The notes beneath the pieces are model-generated. The model was not told the DNA's origin. It did no database searches and worked only from the letters and a program-made list of their open reading frames with translations. A program made the translations under genes and the position numbers. Of a DNA stretch of 40,827 nt, positions 27,033-35,657 are shown in pieces; position 1 is the first letter of the stretch; the number at the start of each line of letters is the position of its first letter. Source of the stretch: Pseudothauera lacus. GTDB lineage: Bacteria > Pseudomonadota > Gammaproteobacteria > Burkholderiales > Rhodocyclaceae. The stretch covers positions 1-40,827 of the forward strand of contig NZ_PZKC01000017.1 of the NCBI RefSeq assembly GCF_003034845.1. The letters run 5' to 3'.

Positions 27033-27302
27033 GTTTGCAGATTCCGCCACCTTGCCCGCTCGCCCTCCGTCATCGACGCCTCCGCGCCAGACTGCAGGCA
27101 ATGCGGATGCAAAGGACCCATTGTGGCCAAGGGCGGCAGCCGACGCCAAGCCAAAGACGCCTCAGCTTGCGGATTTTCACACACTGGGCGTCATCGCAGC
27201 GCCGCAACGCTGCGCCGGCATCACTGCGCACAGCTTCACTTGCGGTGCCGGCGGGCAGCTTTCACAATGACCATCCTGGCGGCATCGCCCGAGGAGACCA
27301 CC

Positions 27303-27668
27303 ATGACCGACACCCAGCGCAGGCAGTTCTCGCGCATCCGCTTCCACAGTGGCGCCAGCCTCACCGTGCAGGGCCGCGACAGCGCCTGCGAAGTGCTCGA
27401 CCTCTCCCTCAAGGGAGCCCTGCTCGCCACCGCCAGCCCACTCGCCGCGCCGCCGGGCACACCCTGCCGGCTCAGCCTGCAGCTTGGCGAAGGCGACGCC
27501 GTGGTGCGCATGGAGGGCGAGGTCGCCCACACCGAGAATGCCCACCTCGGCATGGTCTGCCGCGAGATCGACCTCGACAGCATCACCCACCTGCGCCGCC
27601 TGCTGGAGCTCAACCTCGGCGACGCCGACCTCCTCCACCGCGAGTTCTCCGCCCTCATCGCGGAATGA
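27303..27668 (+). CDS. PilZ domain protein
   Basis: This 121-residue c-di-GMP-binding candidate has RRQFSRIRFHSG with the RxxxR motif near residues 6-10, VLDLSLKGALL matching DxSxxG near 35-40, and a C-terminal LGMVCREIDLDSITHLRRLLELN helix typical of single-domain PilZ proteins. It is divergent from lapB across about 270 bp and preceded by an AGGAGA site. Both DNA- and protein-level context tie it to c-di-GMP-controlled adhesion, though its partner is not known. Confidence 0.85.
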   Translation: MTDTQRRQFSRIRFHSGASLTVQGRDSACEVLDLSLKGALLATASPLAAPPGTPCRLSLQLGEGDAVVRMEGEVAHTENAHLGMVCREIDLDSITHLRRLLELNLGDADLLHREFSALIAE

Positions 27669-27670
27669 CA

Positions 27671-27702
27671 ACGCCCGCCGTGCCGGTTGGCACGACGGGC
27701 GT
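27671..27702. terminator. Hairpin between the PilZ gene and the convergent YbjN-like gene
   Basis: A 14-bp stem with one mismatch (27671-27684 with 27689-27702) and a GGTT loop begins 2 nt after the PilZ stop and ends 30 nt before the stop of the facing gene. It lacks a T-run, but its stem length makes a bidirectional terminator likely. Confidence 0.6.
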
Positions 27703-27731
27703 CGGTTGCGGCGCGTGCAGCAGGGCGGCGA

Positions 27732-28202
27732 TCAGTTCTCGCCGAGCACGTCCTTCTTGAAGCCGCGCAGGGCGACCTTCCACCAGTTGAAGGAGTCTTC
27801 GATGTTGCGACGGCTGACGCCGTAGTCGATGTTGACGACCATCTCCAGCACCGGATCGTTGTCACGGTCGAGATAGGCCTTGCCGTAACGCTTGGTGCGG
27901 TTCCATTCGTTCATCTGCGCCTGGGTGAACTTGTTGTTGCCGTTCCAGGCGGCATAGAACTGGATGTCGTCACAGTCAGTGTTGTTGGTGCAGCCGTAGA
28001 AGAAGATCGTGTAGCGCGTGCCTTCGATGCGCCCGGTGATCTTGGGATCGCCCTGGGAGTCCTTTTCCAGGTCGGCACTGCCGAAACCACGGGCAATGTT
28101 GAGGATGCGCGCCGGGTCGGTGGCATCGATAAGGTCATTGGCCATTACCGGCGCAGTTGCGAACAGCGCGGCAGCGGCAACCGCAAAAACTCTCAGGCTC
28201 AT
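27732..28202 (-). CDS. Secreted YbjN-like protein, copy 1
   Basis: This 156-residue protein has a signal peptide (about 21 residues, ending PVMAN). The mature part has LIDATDPARILNIARGFGSADLE, a GTRYTIFFYGCTN strand and WNRTKRYGKAYLD, features of the YbjN / type III chaperone-like sensory fold. A pair of cysteines (GCTNNTDC) may form a disulfide. It is a diverged tandem duplicate of the gene at 28329-28802. Family function is unclear; E. coli YbjN influences motility and surface structures, so a cell-surface link is possible. Confidence 0.72.
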   Translation of the reverse strand: MSLRVFAVAAAALFATAPVMANDLIDATDPARILNIARGFGSADLEKDSQGDPKITGRIEGTRYTIFFYGCTNNTDCDDIQFYAAWNGNNKFTQAQMNEWNRTKRYGKAYLDRDNDPVLEMVVNIDYGVSRRNIEDSFNWWKVALRGFKKDVLGEN

Positions 28203-28328
28203 GAAAAACTCCTTGAATTATTGTTATCCCGACACACTGCAAAAATGCGTGTGCGGCGAGATTCTGCTGCACTAAAGCCTATACGCGCAAGCGGGCGTCA
28301 TCACCGAAGCCCGCGAGCCGGGCGCAGC

Positions 28329-28802
28329 TCAGTCGATCTGCAGCACATCCTTCTTGAAGCCGCGCAAGGCCACTTTCCACCAGTTGAAGGAATCCTCGAG
28401 ATTACGCTGCGCAACGCCGTGCTTGATGTTGACCGGCATCTCCAGCACCGGGTCGTTGTCGCTGTCCAGATAGGCCTTGCCGTAGCGCTTGCTGCGGTTC
28501 CAAGTGTTCATGTCCGCCAGCGAATACTTCCCGGGCGCGCTCCAGGTGGCGCGGAACTGGATGTCGGAGCAGTTGCGATTGTTCGTGCAGCCGTAGAAGA
28601 AGATGTAGTAGCGCGTACCTTCGATACGGCCACTGATGCGCGGATTGCTGGTACTGGGGCTGGTGCCGAGGTCGGCACTGCCGAAGCCCCGGGCAACGTT
28701 CAGAACGCGCTCTGGATCAGTGGCGTCGATCAGGTTGCTGGCCAACACCGGCACGCTCATGCCAGCAAGGACGGTGGCAAGTACTGCGATCTTCAAAGTC
28801 AT
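28329..28802 (-). CDS. Secreted YbjN-like protein, copy 2
   Basis: This 157-residue paralogue of the preceding gene has a signal peptide (MTLKIAVLATVLAGMSVPVLAS), LIDATDPERVLNVARGFGSADLG, YYIFFYGCTNNRNC and WNRSKRYGKAYLDSDNDPVLEM. Start ATG 28802 was chosen because the signal peptide begins there; an upstream in-frame extension of 12 residues is unlike a leader. The 126-bp gap to copy 1 has no clear terminator, so cotranscription is possible. No homologue with a known role is recognised. Confidence 0.72.
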   Translation of the reverse strand: MTLKIAVLATVLAGMSVPVLASNLIDATDPERVLNVARGFGSADLGTSPSTSNPRISGRIEGTRYYIFFYGCTNNRNCSDIQFRATWSAPGKYSLADMNTWNRSKRYGKAYLDSDNDPVLEMPVNIKHGVAQRNLEDSFNWWKVALRGFKKDVLQID

Positions 28803-28946
28803 GCATCCTCCCTTTTCTGATTCAAGTCTTGGAGACATGCCCGCAGCACCGAAACGGGCGCCGACAGGGCACCCGCCAAGTATCCCATGCCACCCCGCCC
28901 CTCTCCGTGACGCAGGGCACGTTCCGTGCCAGTCAAGCCGCCGTAA

Positions 28947-29813
28947 TCATTCGATGTTCTGCACCTGCTCGCGCATCTGCTCGATGAGCACCTTCATCTC
29001 CATCGCCACGCCGGAAACGTCGGTGGCGGCAGACTTTGAGGCCAGGGTATTGGCCTCGCGGTTGAGCTCCTGCATCAGGAAATCGAGGCGCTTGCCGGCA
29101 GCGCCACCGGCCTTGAGGATGCGATCAACCTCGTCGAGATGGGTGGACAGGCGCGAGACCTCCTCGGCGACATCGATGCGCTGGGCGAACAGCGCCACCT
29201 CCTGGCGGATGCGGTCCTCGTCGAGGCTGGCGGCGGCGTCGCGCAGGCGGGTGGCGAGCCTGTCCTGGTGCTCGACGACGATGGCGGGAATGCGCGGCGC
29301 CACCTCGGCGACCAGCGCGCGCATGCGCGCCGTGCGCTCGCTGATCGTCGCGGCAAGCTTGTCGCCCTCGCGCCGGCGGGTCGCCAGCAGGTCATCGATC
29401 ACCGCACGGGCGAGTTCGACGATCAGCGGCTGCATCTGCTCGAAGGCCGGGCTGTCGTCGGCAAGCATCCCCGGCCAGCGCAGCACCTCACCGACCGACA
29501 GCGGTGCGGCGGCGGGCAGGCGCTCGCGCACCGTGCGCTCGGCCTCCTGCAACTGCGCCAGCAGGCCGGCATTGAGTGCCAGGCTGCGCGCCGCGGCATC
29601 GCTGCCGTGGAGATTGAGACGGCATTCGACCTTGCCGCGGCCCAGGCGCGCGCTCAGCAACTCGCGCAGCGCGGGCTCCGCCTGGCGCAGTTCGTCGGTA
29701 ATCCGAAAGGCCAGGTCGAGGTAGCGCGAATTGACGCTGCGCAGCTCCAGGTGCAGGCTCACCGGCCCGAGCTCGCGGGTATGCACCGCAAAACCGGTCA
29801 TGCTATGAATCAT
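28947..29813 (-). CDS. yicC: YicC family endoribonuclease-like protein
   Basis: The 288-residue protein begins MIHSMTGFA, the near-invariant YicC start. It carries ELRSVNSRYLDLAFR, GKVECRLN, and the C-terminal DUF1732 motif KRLDFLMQELNREANTLASK. YicC proteins are widespread and have been linked to RNA turnover as endoribonucleases. Position divergent from the kinase/phosphatase/rph block is conserved in betaproteobacteria. RNase PH downstream on the other strand suggests an RNA-processing neighbourhood. Confidence 0.92.
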   Translation of the reverse strand: MIHSMTGFAVHTRELGPVSLHLELRSVNSRYLDLAFRITDELRQAEPALRELLSARLGRGKVECRLNLHGSDAAARSLALNAGLLAQLQEAERTVRERLPAAAPLSVGEVLRWPGMLADDSPAFEQMQPLIVELARAVIDDLLATRRREGDKLAATISERTARMRALVAEVAPRIPAIVVEHQDRLATRLRDAAASLDEDRIRQEVALFAQRIDVAEEVSRLSTHLDEVDRILKAGGAAGKRLDFLMQELNREANTLASKSAATDVSGVAMEMKVLIEQMREQVQNIE

Positions 29814-29903
29814 GGGTAGATCTCCGGGATGTGTCGGGATCGTTTACACTGCGGGTCCCGCATCACACAATGCAACGAAGCGCGAATCTTAGCCCTCCGC
29901 CCG

Positions 29904-30851
29904 ATGCCGCCTCAAGCCAACGCCCCCCTGCCTTCGGGTTTTCAGCTCGATCAGTACCGCATCGAGCGGCAACTGTCGCTGGGCGGCTTCTCCATCGTAT
30001 ACCTCGCCTATGACGAGGATGGTACGCCGGTGGCGATCAAGGAGTACCTGCCCAATTCGCTCGCCCTGCGCAAGGAAGGCGAGCTCGAACCGCAGGTGCC
30101 GGACGAGAACATGCCGGCCTTCCGCTACGGCATGAAGTGCTTCTTCGAGGAAGGGCGCTCGCTGGCCAAGCTCATGCACCCCAACGTCGTGCGGGTGATG
30201 AACTTCTTCCGCGCCAACTCGACGGTCTACATGGTCATGCAGTTCGAGCGCGGACGCACGCTGCACGACTACATTCACCGCCACCGCGGCCAGGTCAGCG
30301 AACGTTTCATCCGCGGTGTGTTCACCCGCATGCTCAACGGCCTGCGCGAGGTGCACGCGCACAAGCTGCTGCATCTGGACATCAAGCCCTCCAACATCTA
30401 CCTGCGCAACGACGGCACCCCGGTGCTGCTCGACTTCGGCGCCGCGCGGCAGACGCTGATGAGCGACCAGCCGATGCTCAAACCCATGTACACCCCCGGC
30501 TTCGCCTCCCCCGAGCAGTTCGGCGACCGCGATGCGCTGGGGCCGTGGAGCGACATCTACAGCGTCGGCGCCACGCTCTACGCCTGCATCGAAGGCACCG
30601 CCCCGCCACGCTCCGACGAGCGCGTCAAGAAGGATACCCACCAGCCGGCGAGCAAGACCCACGCCGGCCGCTACTCCGCACAACTGCTGGAAACCATAGA
30701 CTGGTGCCTGAAGCTCGATCCGCTGGAGCGTCCGCAGAGCGTCTACGCCCTGCAGAAGGCACTGATGCGCAAGGAAGCCGGTGAAGCCATGCCGGCAGGC
30801 TGGTTCGCAGACCTGGGCAGCAAGCTCAAGTCCTTCATCGGCCGTTCATGA
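29904..30851 (+). CDS. Serine/threonine protein kinase
   Basis: This 315-residue Hanks-type kinase has a glycine-rich loop LSLGGFSIVY (25-33), catalytic Lys46 in VAIKEYLP, HLDIKPSN (157-164) in the catalytic loop, DFGAAR (177-182) and SPEQFG in the activation segment. All key residues are present, so it should be active. It has no transmembrane segment and no sensor domain. It is followed at 11 nt by a PP2C phosphatase, forming a reversible phosphorylation pair. ATG 29904 lies after a non-conserved upstream stretch. Targets unknown. Confidence 0.9.
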   Translation: MPPQANAPLPSGFQLDQYRIERQLSLGGFSIVYLAYDEDGTPVAIKEYLPNSLALRKEGELEPQVPDENMPAFRYGMKCFFEEGRSLAKLMHPNVVRVMNFFRANSTVYMVMQFERGRTLHDYIHRHRGQVSERFIRGVFTRMLNGLREVHAHKLLHLDIKPSNIYLRNDGTPVLLDFGAARQTLMSDQPMLKPMYTPGFASPEQFGDRDALGPWSDIYSVGATLYACIEGTAPPRSDERVKKDTHQPASKTHAGRYSAQLLETIDWCLKLDPLERPQSVYALQKALMRKEAGEAMPAGWFADLGSKLKSFIGRS

Positions 30852-30861
30852 GGTACAGCCA

Positions 30862-31782
30862 TTGAAGTTCACCATCTACCAGGAAAGCCGCATCGGCCGG
30901 CGCAAGACCAACCAGGACCGCATCGCCCACTGCTACTCGCGCGACGCCCTGCTGCTGGTGCTCGCCGACGGCATGGGCGGGCACCTGCACGGCGAGATCG
31001 CCGCGCAGATCGCCGTGCAGTTCATCACCCACGCCTTCCAGCGCGAGGCCCAGCCGCTGCTGCAGGACCCGTCGATGTTCCTCTCGCGCGCACTGAGCAA
31101 CGCCCACAACGCCATCCTCGACTACGCCTTCGACAAGGACCTTCCCGAGGCGCCGCGCACCACGGTGGTCGCCTGCGTGATCCAGGAAGGCCAGGCCCAC
31201 TGGGCCCATGCCGGCGATTCGCGCCTCTACCTGCTGCGCGGCAACCGCATCGTCGCGCAGACCCGTGACCATTCGCGGGTGCAGTTGATGATGGACCAGG
31301 GCCTGATCGACGCCGAAGGGGCGGCCCACCACCCCGGGCGCAACCGCATCTATTCCTGTCTGGGTGGCAACCATCCGCCGCAGGTGGAGTTCTCCAAGCG
31401 CATCAACCTGCGCGACGGCGACATCCTCGCGCTGTGCAGCGACGGCCTGTGGGGACCGCTCACCGACGACGGCGTGCTCGAAGGCCTGCGCGGACGCAAC
31501 GTCATGGACGCGGTGCCGGTGATGATGGACCGTGCCGAGGAACGCGGCGGCCCGACCTGCGACAACCTCTCGCTGATCGCGGTGTGCTGGCATGACGAGA
31601 AGTCCGTCGGCGAACCTGACTCGGTATCCACCCAGACCATGGCGCTGTCCGACTTCACCACCAAGCTCGACACCTTCGGCGAAAGCCACAGCAGCACGCC
31701 GAGCACCCTCGAACTCACCGACGACGAAATCGAGCGCGCCATCGCCGAGATCAACTCGGCAATCCAGAAATTCAGCAAATAG
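30862..31782 (+). CDS. PP2C-family serine/threonine phosphatase
   Basis: This 306-residue manganese-dependent phosphatase contains [19 protein letters not shown] (about 35-46), THVVAC-like [19 protein letters not shown] and [12 protein letters not shown], the motif set of PP2C. The family start [15 protein letters not shown] is encoded from a TTG at 30862 with GAGGT seven bases upstream; an ATG at 30781 in the same frame would give an unrelated leader overlapping the kinase. A C-terminal tail of about 50 residues is not part of the phosphatase fold. Opposes the upstream kinase. Confidence 0.88.
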   Translation: MKFTIYQESRIGRRKTNQDRIAHCYSRDALLLVLADGMGGHLHGEIAAQIAVQFITHAFQREAQPLLQDPSMFLSRALSNAHNAILDYAFDKDLPEAPRTTVVACVIQEGQAHWAHAGDSRLYLLRGNRIVAQTRDHSRVQLMMDQGLIDAEGAAHHPGRNRIYSCLGGNHPPQVEFSKRINLRDGDILALCSDGLWGPLTDDGVLEGLRGRNVMDAVPVMMDRAEERGGPTCDNLSLIAVCWHDEKSVGEPDSVSTQTMALSDFTTKLDTFGESHSSTPSTLELTDDEIERAIAEINSAIQKFSK

Positions 31783-31789
31783 GCCCCTC

Positions 31790-32515
31790 ATGCGACCCAG
31801 CCAGCGCCAGCCCGACGAACTCCGCAGCATCCGCATCACCCGCGGCTACACCCGCCACGCCGAAGGTTCGGTACTGGTCGAATTCGGCCACACCCGGGTA
31901 CTGTGCACCGCCAGCGTGGAAGAGAGCGTGCCACCCTTCCTGCGCGGCAAGGGCAAGGGCTGGGTGACCGCCGAGTACGGCATGCTGCCGCGCGCCACCC
32001 ACACCCGCAGCGCACGCGAGGCCGCCAAGGGCAAGCAGAGCGGGCGCACCCAGGAAATCCAGCGCCTGATCGGCCGCAGCCTGCGCGCGGTGATGGATCT
32101 CGGCGCGCTCGGCGAACGCCAGATCACCGTCGACTGCGACGTCCTGCAGGCCGACGGCGGCACCCGCACCGCGGCCATCACCGGCGCCTGCGTGGCCCTG
32201 CACGATGCGCTGGACGGCCTGGTCGCCGCCGGCAGGCTCAAGACCAGCCCGCTGCGCGACTTCGTCGCGGCGGTGTCGGTGGGCGTGTATCGTGGCACCC
32301 CGGTGCTGGATCTGGACTACGATGAAGATTCGGACTGCGACACCGACATGAACGTGGTGATGACCGGCGCCGGCGGCTTTGTCGAAGTGCAGGGCACCGC
32401 CGAAGGCCAGCCCTTCAGCCGCGCCGAACTCGACAGCCTGCTCGGCCTCGCCGAGCAGGGTATCGCCCGCCTGGTCGCCCTCCAGAAAGCCGCTCTCGCC
32501 GGAAACCGCTCATGA
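31790..32515 (+). CDS. rph: Ribonuclease PH
   Basis: RNase PH trims tRNA 3' ends by phosphorolysis. The 241-residue protein has [75 protein letters not shown] and [19 protein letters not shown], all diagnostic. ATG 31790 starts 8 nt after the phosphatase stop. The next gene overlaps by 4 nt. Relevance in this window: it could act on the tRNA-Gly described at the right end, which already encodes CCA. Confidence 0.96.
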   Translation: MRPSQRQPDELRSIRITRGYTRHAEGSVLVEFGHTRVLCTASVEESVPPFLRGKGKGWVTAEYGMLPRATHTRSAREAAKGKQSGRTQEIQRLIGRSLRAVMDLGALGERQITVDCDVLQADGGTRTAAITGACVALHDALDGLVAAGRLKTSPLRDFVAAVSVGVYRGTPVLDLDYDEDSDCDTDMNVVMTGAGGFVEVQGTAEGQPFSRAELDSLLGLAEQGIARLVALQKAALAGNRS

Positions 32516-33108
32516 GCACCCGACTCGTCCTCGCCAGCAACAATGCCAAGAAGGCCGCCGAACTGCAGGCCCTGCTCGCCCCGCTCGGCCTGCAGGTGAT
32601 TGCGCAGGGCGAACTGGGGGTGAGCGAGGCCGAGGAGCCCCATCCCACCTTCGTCGAGAACGCGCTGACCAAGGCCCGCCACGCCGCCGCGGCCACCGGC
32701 CTGCCGGCCATCGCCGACGACTCAGGGCTGTGCGTCGCCGCGCTCGGCGGTGCCCCCGGCGTGCATTCAGCGCGCTACGCCGGCGAGCCGAAGTCAGACG
32801 CCCGCAACAACGCCCTGCTGCTCGAACGTCTGGCGGGCGTCGCCGACCGCCGCGCCCACTTCGTCTCCGTGGTGGCGCTGGTGCGCAGCGCCGACGACCC
32901 CCAGCCGCTGATCGCCGACGGCGAATGGCACGGCGAGATCCTCACCGCCGCGCGCGGCGAAGGCGGTTTCGGCTACGACCCGCTGTTCTGGGTGCCGGAG
33001 CTGGAACAGACCGCTGCCGAGCTCGATGCCGCACTGAAGAACACCCTCAGCCACCGTGGCGCCGCCATGCGCCACTTGCTCGAACGCCTCCACGCCCGCC
33101 CGCTGTGA
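32512..33108 (+). CDS. rdgB: XTP/dITP diphosphatase (RdgB/HAM1)
   Basis: This enzyme removes deaminated purine nucleotides (ITP, dITP, XTP) to protect DNA. The 198-residue protein has [15 protein letters not shown] at the start, [43 protein letters not shown] and [10 protein letters not shown] at the end, all family signatures with normal length. Its ATGA start overlaps the rph stop, and its own stop overlaps the GTG start of hemW, so the block is translationally coupled. Confidence 0.95.
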   Translation: MSTRLVLASNNAKKAAELQALLAPLGLQVIAQGELGVSEAEEPHPTFVENALTKARHAAAATGLPAIADDSGLCVAALGGAPGVHSARYAGEPKSDARNNALLLERLAGVADRRAHFVSVVALVRSADDPQPLIADGEWHGEILTAARGEGGFGYDPLFWVPELEQTAAELDAALKNTLSHRGAAMRHLLERLHARPL

Positions 33109-34334
33109 GTACGCGCCGCATCATTCCGCTTACCCCTGCCAGCCCCCCCGCAGCGCCCCACCCGCCCCCCACGGCCACACCCCACCCGCCAGCGCCGCCC
33201 CCGCTGGCGGTGTACGTGCATTACCCGTGGTGCGTGCGCAAATGCCCGTACTGCGACTTCAACTCACACACCGCGCGCGCCGCCGCGCCGCCGGAGGCCG
33301 CCTATCTCGACGCCCTCGAAGCCGACCTGCAGGCCGCCCTGCCGCAGGTGTGGGGTCGCCGCGTGCACAGCGTCTTCCTCGGCGGCGGCACCCCCAGCCT
33401 GCTCTCCGCAGCGGGGCTGGACCGCCTGCTGACCCTGCTGCGCACCTTGCTGCCGCTCGACCCGCTCGCCGAGATCACCCTCGAAGCCAATCCCGGCACG
33501 GTGGAGGCTGCACGCTTCCGCGACTACCGTGCAGCCGGAGTGAACCGCCTGTCGCTCGGCATCCAGAGCTTCAATGACCGCTTCCTCGCTGCCATCGGTC
33601 GCATCCACGGCGGTGACGAGGCACGCGCAGCGGTCGATCTGGCGCTGGCCACCTTCGACCGCGTCAACATCGACCTGATGTACGCGCTACCCGGGCAGGA
33701 CATGGCACACGCCCTCGTCGACCTGCGCACCGCAATTGCCAGCGGCGCCGGTCATCTGTCGTGCTATCACCTCACCCTCGAGCCCAACACACCCTTCGCC
33801 CACGAACCGCCGGCACTGCCCGACGACGAGGTGGCCGCCGACATGCAGGACGCCATCGAGGCTGAACTGGCCGCCGCCGGTTTCACCCACTACGAGACCT
33901 CGGCCTTCGCGCGCACCGCCCAGCAGTGCCGTCACAACCTCAACTACTGGACCTTCGGCGACTACCTCGGCATCGGCCCCGGCGCCCACGGCAAGCTCTC
34001 CAGCCATCAGGGCATCGTCCGCGAGATGCGTCACAAGCACCCCGAGCACTACCTCGCCGCCGCAGCACGGGGCGACTTCGTGCATCTGCGCCACACCGTC
34101 GGCGCCGCCGACCTGCCGTTCGAATTCATGATGAACGCCCTGCGCCTCTGCGACGGCGTACCAGCGGCGCTGTTCACCGCCCGCACCGGCCTGCCGCTGG
34201 CGGCGATCGGCGAGGCGCTCGCGACCGCCCGCAGCGCCGGCCTGCTGGACGCCGATCCCGCCACCCTGCGCCCCACGGCCCGCGGCCAGCGCTTCCTCAA
34301 CGACCTGCTGCAGCGCTTCCTGCCCGACAGCTAA
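33105..34334 (+). CDS. hemW: Radical SAM heme chaperone HemW
   Basis: This 409-residue protein resembles HemN but is of the HemW type. The [4Fe-4S] motif is CVRKCPYC with FNSH, following YVHYPW. GGGTPS and GIQSFNDRFL also match. The C-terminal HemW domain has YLGIGPGAHGKLS and FEFMMNALRL. I took the GTG at 33105, giving a Pro-rich N-terminal extension of about 30 residues (rich in PPAAPHPPP) before the core; a later start would lose little. The stop codon overlaps that of the convergent LysR gene by 4 bases. Confidence 0.92.
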   Translation: MSTRRIIPLTPASPPAAPHPPPTATPHPPAPPPLAVYVHYPWCVRKCPYCDFNSHTARAAAPPEAAYLDALEADLQAALPQVWGRRVHSVFLGGGTPSLLSAAGLDRLLTLLRTLLPLDPLAEITLEANPGTVEAARFRDYRAAGVNRLSLGIQSFNDRFLAAIGRIHGGDEARAAVDLALATFDRVNIDLMYALPGQDMAHALVDLRTAIASGAGHLSCYHLTLEPNTPFAHEPPALPDDEVAADMQDAIEAELAAAGFTHYETSAFARTAQQCRHNLNYWTFGDYLGIGPGAHGKLSSHQGIVREMRHKHPEHYLAAAARGDFVHLRHTVGAADLPFEFMMNALRLCDGVPAALFTARTGLPLAAIGEALATARSAGLLDADPATLRPTARGQRFLNDLLQRFLPDS

Positions 34335-35248
34335 CCCGCAACCACGCGGATCGCCGGCACCGGCGCCGCTGCGCCGTCGAGCCCCCACACCTCGCGCAGC
34401 ACCGCGACCAGCGCGCCGATCACCGCATCACCGGCGCGCGCGCGCAGATAGGCGAACTGCAGCGGCACCGGGGGTACGGCGACGGGCAGCTCGCAGGCAC
34501 GGTCATTGTCACCATCGATCAGTCCGGCGCGCACGATGCCCAGCCCCGCACCGGCACGCACCAGCTCCAGCACGGCATCCTCCTGGTCGGCCATCAGGGT
34601 ACGCAAAGGCTCGCAGCCGTGTGCCTGGAAGATGCCCTGCATAGCCTTGTAGTAGGCACACTCCGGTGACGTGAAGATCCACGGCAGGCGCGCCAGCGCG
34701 CTCATCTCCAGGCCACTGGCGCGCAGCCGCTTGGCGCGCGGCGCGGCCACCACGAGGTGCTCGTCGCAGAGGCGGTGGAGGACGAGGTCGGAATCGTCGC
34801 GCTCGCCGGAGATGAAGCTGGCATCGAGCCTGCCCGCGCGCAGCGCCGGCAGGTTGAGGCCGGTGGAGCCGCCCAGCATGGATACGTCGAGATGCGGGTG
34901 GCGCGCCGCCAGCCCGGTCTGCAGCGCCGCCACGCGCAGGAAGCGCGCATCGCTGTTGAGGCCGATGCGCACGCTGCCGGCGATCTCTCCGCTCAGGCTG
35001 CGCGCATGCTCGACGAAGGCACCGGCGGCGGCGAGGGTATGGCGCGCGCGCGGGAGCAGGTCCTCACCGATGGAAGTGAGCCGCATGCCCTTCGGCGTGC
35101 GGTCGAAGAGCGCCACGCCAAGCGCTTCCTCGAGCGCCTTGATGTGCGCGCTGACCGCCGGCTGGCTGGTGAACAGGCGCTCCGAGGCGCGGGTGAGATT
35201 GCCCTCCTCGGCGACGGCGACAAAGGTGCGCAGGTGGTAGAGCTCCAT
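34331..35248 (-). CDS. LysR-family transcriptional regulator
   Basis: The 305-residue regulator begins with a winged helix-turn-helix (MELYHLRTFVAVAEEGNLTRASERL, residues 1-25; SQPAVSAHIKALEEALG). It continues with a periplasmic-binding-like effector domain. It is divergent from the DUF1127 gene across 164 bp, and LysR proteins usually act on their divergent neighbour. Effector unknown. Both stop codons of this gene and hemW overlap, so read-through antisense is possible. Confidence 0.9.
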   Translation of the reverse strand: MELYHLRTFVAVAEEGNLTRASERLFTSQPAVSAHIKALEEALGVALFDRTPKGMRLTSIGEDLLPRARHTLAAAGAFVEHARSLSGEIAGSVRIGLNSDARFLRVAALQTGLAARHPHLDVSMLGGSTGLNLPALRAGRLDASFISGERDDSDLVLHRLCDEHLVVAAPRAKRLRASGLEMSALARLPWIFTSPECAYYKAMQGIFQAHGCEPLRTLMADQEDAVLELVRAGAGLGIVRAGLIDGDNDRACELPVAVPPVPLQFAYLRARAGDAVIGALVAVLREVWGLDGAAAPVPAIRVVAG

Positions 35249-35412
35249 GATCGCGGATCCCGATGCACATGTACTTGACTGGGGCTTTCAGTAAACCCCA
35301 TTGCGCCGCACAACGCCATCGCATTTTCCGAAGCCCGGCTTCCGAATAAACGATTGGTCAGGACAAGGCAATAACGCCAAGCTGGTATCGACACCGATCA
35401 AGGAGAGCCCTC

Positions 35413-35640
35413 ATGGACCACAGCCTGCGCCTCGCTGCCCGCCCACGCCCCGCCCGCAGCTCAGCCGCTGCGGCCGCACCCGGCCTCCTGCGGCGCATTG
35501 CCGCCACCCTTGCCACCTGGCAGGCGCGCCACCGCCAGCGCCGCGAACTGCGCGAACTCGACGACCGCCTGCTGCGCGACACCGGCATCAGCCGCGCCGC
35601 CGCCGAAGCCGAGGCCCGCAAGCCCTTCTGGCGGCGCTGA
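35413..35640 (+). CDS. DUF1127 small basic protein
   Basis: This 75-residue arginine-rich protein has the DUF1127 core LRELDDRLLRDTGISRAAAEAEARKPFW at the C-terminus. An AAAPGLLRRIAATLATWQARHRQRR helix precedes it. An AAGGAGAG ribosome site precedes the ATG. In alphaproteobacteria DUF1127 proteins bind RNA and affect phosphate and carbon metabolism through small-RNA pathways. Divergent from a LysR regulator that may control it. Confidence 0.87.
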   Translation: MDHSLRLAARPRPARSSAAAAAPGLLRRIAATLATWQARHRQRRELRELDDRLLRDTGISRAAAEAEARKPFWRR

Positions 35641-35657
35641 GGGGTGCCGCCCCCCTC

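Noticed and set aside
25008-27302. Very long plus-strand frame opposite lapB
   Set aside because: Antisense to an obvious ABC transporter; only its last part (27303-27668) is a real gene, the PilZ protein.
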